Source of the DNA: Acanthosoma haemorrhoidale
Taxonomy: Eukaryota > Arthropoda > Insecta > Hemiptera > Acanthosomatidae
Length of the DNA: 64,000 nucleotides
Direction: 5' to 3'
Assembly (NCBI GenBank): GCA_930367205.1
Contig: OV884011.1
Coordinates: 42,359,754-42,423,753 of the forward strand
Each line of letters opens with the position of its first letter. Position 1 is the stretch's first letter. Positions 57,745-64,000 of this stretch are shown here, piece by piece. A program made the translations under genes and the position numbers. The notes under the pieces are model-generated. The model searched no databases. It was given only the letters and a program-made list of their open reading frames with translations, and was not told the origin of the DNA.

Positions 57745-59272
57745 GATAGTTCTAACGTACTGTTAAATAATAGGGGGTGTTTGGAACAGCATAATCAGTT
57801 TTCTTTATTTTTATACTTTCATATGAAACTTTCAAGTTAGATGCATCACTGCTATCGCAGAACCTTTGACGATAGGAAAATACCTGAATGAGATTAGAAC
57901 TTCTCCCTCGGTTATCGGCAATTAAAAGCATATAAAGTTGATTGAATCAAATTTATCCCTGCTCGTCAATTTCGATGTTCCACCCGGGTTTGAACCACTT
58001 TCATACCATATGCTCACTTCTCTGCCTCTGGGGAGAAAAGTGAAGAGGGTGCTGACACTCTTTCTCGGTACAAGAATTTTGTATTTATTCATAGAATATT
58101 ATTCATCAGATCTTTTTGAAAGAGTTGAGAATGTCAGTCCATCCCAGAATAGAGAAATAGTAACGCTCTATTATTAAAATTTTTGAATTTTGTACATCCA
58201 ACGTTTAATTTTTAAGCTACGCTTAAACAATATCCTCAAAATATGTAATTTTCGGAATGAATAGCTGAAAAAAAAACTTTTATGTTGGATAGATTCATCA
58301 AGTATTGTGTGCTTTCTTTATATGGGCTCATGAACTAGCTCGGGCAGTTGGAGATCGAAAGAACAAAAAAGTCATGAGTTTGATTAATATCTTCCAGGCG
58401 TTGAAAAATGGTGCAATTTATGTACTGCTCCTTTTTGTGGTCATCTTTTTTGGCTCTTAAAGCTATGCTTTTCTCGGAGCGCACCATTTTACGAATTATT
58501 AAAACAATATTTTTAACATAAGCGTAAAATTTAAATTAAGTTCAAACATTGAACTTTAAAGTACTGAAAAAAAAAATTTACTTCACAGTTACAATCTATA
58601 AAGAAAACCTTCGAGAGAGTTTCACAACGTATATTACGTATTATTAACCAGGACGTTGAGATGTCTAATTTGATATCCTAGAAGATATAATATAGAAAAA
58701 TATTTGTACGTTCATTACCAAGTAATTGATTGGTCAGCCAACAGTTTTATCATTGGAGCATTAAATGGAATTACCTCGCAAAGTATCATTCGAGTAAAAG
58801 GGTCAATGGTTATCCAAGTTAATGCCAGTTTTGATTAATTTTGTAAATTACACTATTATAAAAAGAATAGCTAATTAAAAAACATAAAACTTAGTGGTTT
58901 AAAAAAAAAAAATTTCAGTTTTACTTAGAGACAAAGCCACATGGATTCTCCCTAAGTGCGCCACACATTGGAAAAACATGGCATTTGTAAAAAAATAAAT
59001 TAAATAAAATGTGTCCTTTACATGCACCTCATCTATTGGAATTATTTACTGCTGAATCCATCAAGTATTGTTAAGTAAGTTATCACTGGCCTACAAAAAA
59101 AAATCAGTTGGAAATTTTTGTTAAAATATATTGTAAACCATATAATCTTCAATTAGACAAAACTTTCCTTATAAAATGTTCAAAATATATCACTATTAAA
59201 AAATATAATTCAATTTAACTATCAATCTAATAAAATTCAAACTCCAAGGATTGGTAAAGAATTTTCATAAAT

Positions 59273-59276
<4 letters not shown>
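57745..59276. other. Unrecognised AT-rich DNA
   Basis: No gene was recognised. One 79-codon frame near 57938 has no motif. Confidence 0.5.
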
Positions 59277-59308
<32 letters not shown>

Positions 59309-59875
59309 CTAAGCTCTCTAGTTATAATTTTCGGATGAGGGATAAATATAAAATATTTAGGGTGATCGGATCCTTGTACTAGGAGGACCTGCTTGAAGGT
59401 GGTGTGAGAGGAGTAAGGACTGGGAATCCTCGGTGGAGGTTGATTGTTACGGCACAGTGGTGAGAGTCCACTGGTGGCTGGGCCCAGAGTCTTCTCTAGG
59501 CATGTAGTGCAGTCGTAGTTAGTCTGACATCAGTGAGGGTTGCCCCCTAGAGGCTTGTTGTTGGTGGGCTAAGCGCCGTGATGTCAACCATTTCTTCTGC
59601 TTTACTCGATCTTGTAAGTTGCCATCGTGCCGGTAGCGGTGGTGGTGTCATGTTTCGGAAGAGAGGGTTTAGACTGTGTTTCATCGAGTCGAAGAACTTG
59701 ATGTGACGTCGTCTGATGGCTTCGGTGATGGTGGGGAGCTCAAACTTTTCGTGCATGTCGGAAGCCTTCATTTCACGAAAAGGGGTATGCCACAGTGCCG
59801 TTCGCAGGATGTTGTTCTGGAAGCTCTGGAGGCGAGTTATGGTGCTGGCATGTAGGAATCTAAAGAGTGGTGTTT
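59277..59875 (-). pseudogene. LINE-B 3' part: ORF2 C-terminus, UTR and poly-T
   Basis: A T-run of about 32 (59277-59308) is the reverse of the poly-A tail. The UTR follows up to about 59540. Then the minus strand is open (59771-59547) and reads DMHEKFELPTITEAIRRRHI, then KFFDSMKHSLNPLFRNMTPP. Upstream, ITRLQSFQNNILRTALWHTP is readable. This is the conserved C-terminal block of LINE-B ORF2. The tail is the longest in the window, suggesting a fairly young insertion. The 5' end is truncated near 59875. Confidence 0.85.
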
Positions 59876-62800
59876 TCTTAAAAATTACAGTAGCTTTAAA
59901 CTTTCAAATCGATGGAATCATTTTTAACATCACTATTTTATAATATACTGACAGACAGGCAAAAATCTGCATCAAAGTATAGTCAATTCCTTCTGGATTG
60001 ACAGCTACCTTAATAGTACCCTTAGCATGAGCTCTAATTGATCATGAGATCATCTACACGTACATGAGATCGAACTCTAAAAAACTGTCTTTAGATAATA
60101 GCATTTTGTTACAATTTTTTACTGATTGGTTGAGAGCAAGATGATTATTTAACTATTGATTTGTGGTTCAATATAATGGTAATTAAATTTACTGATAATT
60201 TTTATTACTAGACCATATTACAATTGTAGTACAGGCTTATCGTTAAATTTGTAGCTAAAGTAACAAAAATATATACCTATTTCACTCGAACTAGGTTAAT
60301 TCGATCACTAATTTAATGATGTCATGTGTTAAACACCAGAATGTGTCAAAAGCGCTTGTTATGTCATTTAAAATAATGCAGGCTAGTAGAATTTACAGTT
60401 TTAATGAAAATAATCTGCAATCTGAGTTCTTGGTGTGCATTGGCTGGGTTTAGCTGGAAGTAGAGAAAAAAAAATCCAATTTAACCCTCTTATTTTAACT
60501 TTCTACGGAGGTCATTCGGGAAATCCTCATTCCTGGCTCCCACAGAAAAAACTTAGCAACTTTTTGTATAACGAATCACCTGTTGGAGCATGATGATAAA
60601 CTTAATGAGCTTGTCATAGCGGAGAACATTCCAGACTCCTTTATAAGTTCATTCGTCCATAATTCTACTGGATAACACGAGATAGATGTTCTGCTGTCTA
60701 TACTATTTATTTTAAGAATTGTTAATCATTTTATAAAATTGACAAATTGTATACGGTAATTATAGCAAGAACTATATATGTAATTTAAAAATATAAATCA
60801 ATTCAAGTATGATGCATCTCACAATTAAGGGTTTATTTACGGCTAAAGAATATTTACGACAGTCATAAAGAGTCATTGCTAAGTACAATCACATATTGTC
60901 AATTACTTTCTTTAGTTTTTTATTCTACTTAAAATTATAATTTTTTTTCAATAGCAAGTATTTAATTAATACTAAGATTAGAAACAATTAATTTATGATA
61001 CTTACTTATGTCTTATGGATAAGGCTATACTGGCCTTTCACTGACTAATAAGAAAAAACATGGTGACTGGGGTGTAATACTTATTACTACACCTCCCTGA
61101 TATAAATGTTGATCATGAAACATTTCAAAAGAAAAGTTCAATTTGGCCACGATATGTGATACAATACTGTCTTGTCTCTAAAAACTTATGTTTGAGTATT
61201 TGGGCTGTTTTTGTTCTTAAGCTCTGGAAAAACAAATAGCTTTAAATTTTAAAGTCTAAGATAACCAGTTACACCATCAGTTTTTTTTTGTTTTAGCAGT
61301 GAAAGGGCAACCGCAAATAGTCAATTTAATATAGTAAGCTTTTTTGATCTATGTAGTAGATATTCACTACTTTTTTCCAAAGTAACCACTGTAGGTTAGT
61401 TTGGGAACAATAACACCTATTGATCATGTTCTCAATTATTACAATTGTAAAGTATGACTTCAATGCAGTCTTGAATCGACTTAATGCAGTACATTTTTTA
61501 TATTCCTTACAAAATAAACCACATGTGTCATTTAAATTTTGCACGAGTAAGCCTTCTATTTTTTCAAATAGCCATTTATCACACTTAATAACTAACGAAC
61601 CAGGTAAAAAGGTTCTAACTACTATTATTTGTTGGTAGCCCTGCATAATTTGAAAATTGCGGGACAAGAATTTTCATTAAAACTTGGATTGAAGGGTTGA
61701 TAGCGCTTCCGGGATTCCGTATTTAATTGGACGAAAACATTGCTCCCGCCATAGTTATTTTAAAATAAGTTCCAAGACCAGTAAACGACTTTGGTAAAAT
61801 TGTTTGCCAAATTTTTGGAGACGCATACGTTTTAGTCGGTTAGTTAGTAATAATAAAAAAACTCGTGAGAAATGAGCAAACTCTTGGGTGTTAGAAGTGG
61901 TGAACTTTTAGAGTCGTAAGAATACTGTTTTTAAATATTTTTTGGGATGCTTTCGAAATTGATTTCCCTGTCACCATCGGTTCAATAATATATTAATTGA
62001 AGGTGAGCAATAAGTCAAGTGAGCTAAGATTGCTTAAATTATGAAAAGTTTAACTTCAACTTCTTTCTGCATTGTAATCATAAGATTAGGTTTGAAGGGT
62101 ATTAATTAGATCCTTTATTAATGGGAAATAGTACGTAGGATCAATAGGTATTTTCAGAATGTATTATATATTTTAACTGTAATAAATAAATATTTCTTAT
62201 ACTGAAGACTTTCAGTTTCATCTGTTTACTATTGATATTTACTTTCTTGACTGTTGGACGACCGGTCAAAACTGACGCTACGTCACTTAAAGAAGCAGTT
62301 ATTAATTATTAAAGAATCTTTTACATTTATTCAAAATGTATAGTTAGCCAAAAGCGTCCAACATTAGAAAATTCCAGTCATTTCTATTATTATTTTTTTT
62401 TTTACAGAATATGTTCTCAATTACAATATCCACAATGCAATATATTATTCACTTCTTTAATTAAAATATAAATAAATAGAAAAATAACCTCCACATTTCA
62501 AGTTATGCTCACACGAATTCCTTCATTGTGCCTGTTTCCCTTCCCCGTGTACCTCCCAACTCCGCCATCGTCTAAAAAGATGTTGGCCACGAGATCAATA
62601 GTCCTCTACTAATGAAACTTCATCATTCACCAAGCTATCTTCTTCTCCATTTATTTCTTGCTCAATTATTCTCTGTCTCTCACTAGTTGACTAACTTCTT
62701 CATTTATCAGTTTTCACCCTTTACTTTCTGTCACTTTCTTTCTCCAGGCGAGATTACTATTGGGTGAGAGACTACCTCTAGTACCACTACGGCAAATGAG

Positions 62801-62990
62801 CTCAAAAACTATTACAGAATGTACAAAATGTAAATTGTCTAGATCAAACAAAACAACACCTACGGAAGGCGCTACCATAGTTTAGATTAGGTCTGGAAGG
62901 GGTTAATGGTGTTTAGAGTCTGTTCGGCCAGTAGAACAAGAATTGTTACAACCATAGTGAGTCGGTTCAAGAAAACTTGGACAGTAGGAT
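59876..62990. other. Unrecognised AT-rich DNA
   Basis: No gene was recognised. Opposed frames at 61326-61667 (113 codons minus, 72 codons plus) have no motif and AT-driven composition. Confidence 0.5.
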
Positions 62991-63800
62991 TTTTTTTGTT
63001 TGTTTCAAAACCCTTGATTCAATATACACAGAGTGAGTTACAATAAATGCACATCGTGTTAATTATATTTACTCTAACGTAGTTAGGTATGTTTTGAATG
63101 AGGTTATGTGTGAGGTTTAAAGAATTTGTCTATGGTAGGCTGATGTATAGAATTCAAGGCGTGCTAACATACAAAATTATAGGGATCACCTTAAGAATGA
63201 GTTATGATAATACCAACCTATCTAACTAAATAACTTCACCTAGTTTTCCCGGACAGCCTGTTGTCATCTATAAGGGAATGGTGGTGGGGTCATAGTGCTG
63301 CAACGAGTCAAAACCTTGATGTGTCTCCGGTGGATAAACTCACCCACCGACGGCACACCAAGCAACTGGTGCAGGTCAGCGTCCTTTAACCTTTTGAGAG
63401 AGGTATTTCTGATCACTTTTCTCATGATACCCTTCTGAAATTGTTGGAGACTCTTAGTTGTACTGTCAGTTCAGTGCGTACATGGGGGGGGGGAAGTTAA
63501 CATGTGTAAAAGCCGGTAAGACTTGTGTCACACTTCTTCTATTTTGTTACTAAAATGGGTAGAGAAATGGAGGTGCCTATCTATGTATATACCCAGACAG
63601 TGCATTAAAAAAGCCGGTGAGTTCTCTTGTCTTCCTATAGAATAAGATTTTGGCAAGGCTTTTTTATCCTTTTGGAAGGAGAAGGTCACACATTCGGTCT
63701 TTCCGGCGTTCACATTGATGTTTAATCTACCCAGTCAGTCTGAACGTTACAAACTGACTCAGCCTGTGCTAGAGCTCTTGTTAAACACTATAATGAAGTC
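62991..63800 (-). pseudogene. LINE-B 3' part: ORF2 C-terminal half and UTR
   Basis: Read on the minus strand: LAQAESVCNVQTDWV, MNAGKTECVTFSFQKDKKAL and LGIYIDRHLHFSTHFSNKI (about 63780-63530), then SLQQFQKGIMRKVIRNTSLK and LLGVPSVGEFIHRRHIK (about 63450-63310), then a 3' UTR ending in a T-run near 62991. These are the blocks after the catalytic box of a Jockey/CR1-like ORF2. It is the same subfamily as 1-400 and lies in opposite orientation. The frame is broken, and a G-run of nine at about 63485 may be one cause. Confidence 0.83.
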
Positions 63801-64000
63801 CTGTTTTTTTTTTTCTCGCGAGGGAATCATTTTGTTTAATATTTTTTCAGCAAAATCTGTTTTGATCTATCTATACTTCTAAATTTTTCAAGCCATGTAG
63901 AATATTCGTATAATTCAGCTAAGCATTAACTTCATTTTTTCATCCTCTAGTAAAATGTTTTTAATCAACTGCTATCTTTTGAAGTTATGAAAAAAAAAAT

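Noticed and set aside
61326..61667. 113-codon minus-strand frame as a gene
   Set aside because: An opposed frame occurs on the other strand, residue use is AT-driven, and no domain or splice context could be supported.
1..64000. CRISPR arrays, bacterial-type operons, riboswitches
   Set aside because: No regularly spaced repeats, ribosome-binding sites or operon-like gene order were seen. The content is that of an animal nuclear genome.

Overview
This window looks like gene-poor, strongly AT-rich nuclear DNA from an invertebrate animal. No host protein-coding gene, rRNA or convincing functional tRNA gene could be recognised. Nearly everything interpretable is transposon-derived. The mix is Ty3/Gypsy LTR elements whose LTRs start AGT and end ACT and sit in TA repeats, Jockey-like non-LTR retrotransposons, and small inverted-repeat elements. 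That mix fits an arthropod. A copepod-type genome is possible, but the sequence does not prove it.

Layout. (1) 1-3190: the 3' end of a LINE (called LINE-B here) at the left edge, then unrecognised AT-rich DNA. (2) 3191-10350: a cluster of three LTR retrotransposons placed side by side in one TA microsatellite. They are a 5.36-kb Ty3/Gypsy element with identical 185-bp LTRs (3218-8573), a TGT...ACA solo LTR (8591-9204), and an internally deleted relative of the first element (9228-10333). The last carries a LINE tail inside its 3' LTR. (3) 10334-25756: mostly unrecognised DNA with a LINE-A 3' end (17250-17797) and a 709-bp foldback element with about 140-bp inverted repeats (21633-22341). (4) 25757-29605: a LINE graveyard with several minus-strand tails, one plus-strand reverse transcriptase scrap and half of a mariner-type MITE. 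(5) 30465-31097: a second, inverted copy of the TGT...ACA solo LTR. (6) 34375-34484: a complete 110-bp MITE. (7) 38533-38717: a hidden 185-bp solo LTR of a third AGT...ACT family. (8) 39600-63800: repeated LINE-A and LINE-B copies. These include two long LINE-A copies (45133-48385 minus; 55370-57741 plus), a tandemly duplicated LINE-B tail and an element with nested inverted repeats.

How the parts relate. In the Ty3/Gypsy element, gag (two CCHC knuckles), protease, reverse transcriptase, RNase H and integrase (HHCC plus D,D-35-E) make up the usual replication and integration machinery. The primer-binding site matches the 3' end of tRNA-Phe. Its LTRs are identical, so the insertion is recent, yet the reading frame is broken at two homopolymers and two stop codons.

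The most interesting signal is a hairpin shared by three otherwise divergent LTRs. Each presents the same central motif, ATGTRAACA, which contains or resembles the forkhead site GTAAACA, 20-30 bp upstream of the AATAAA signal.
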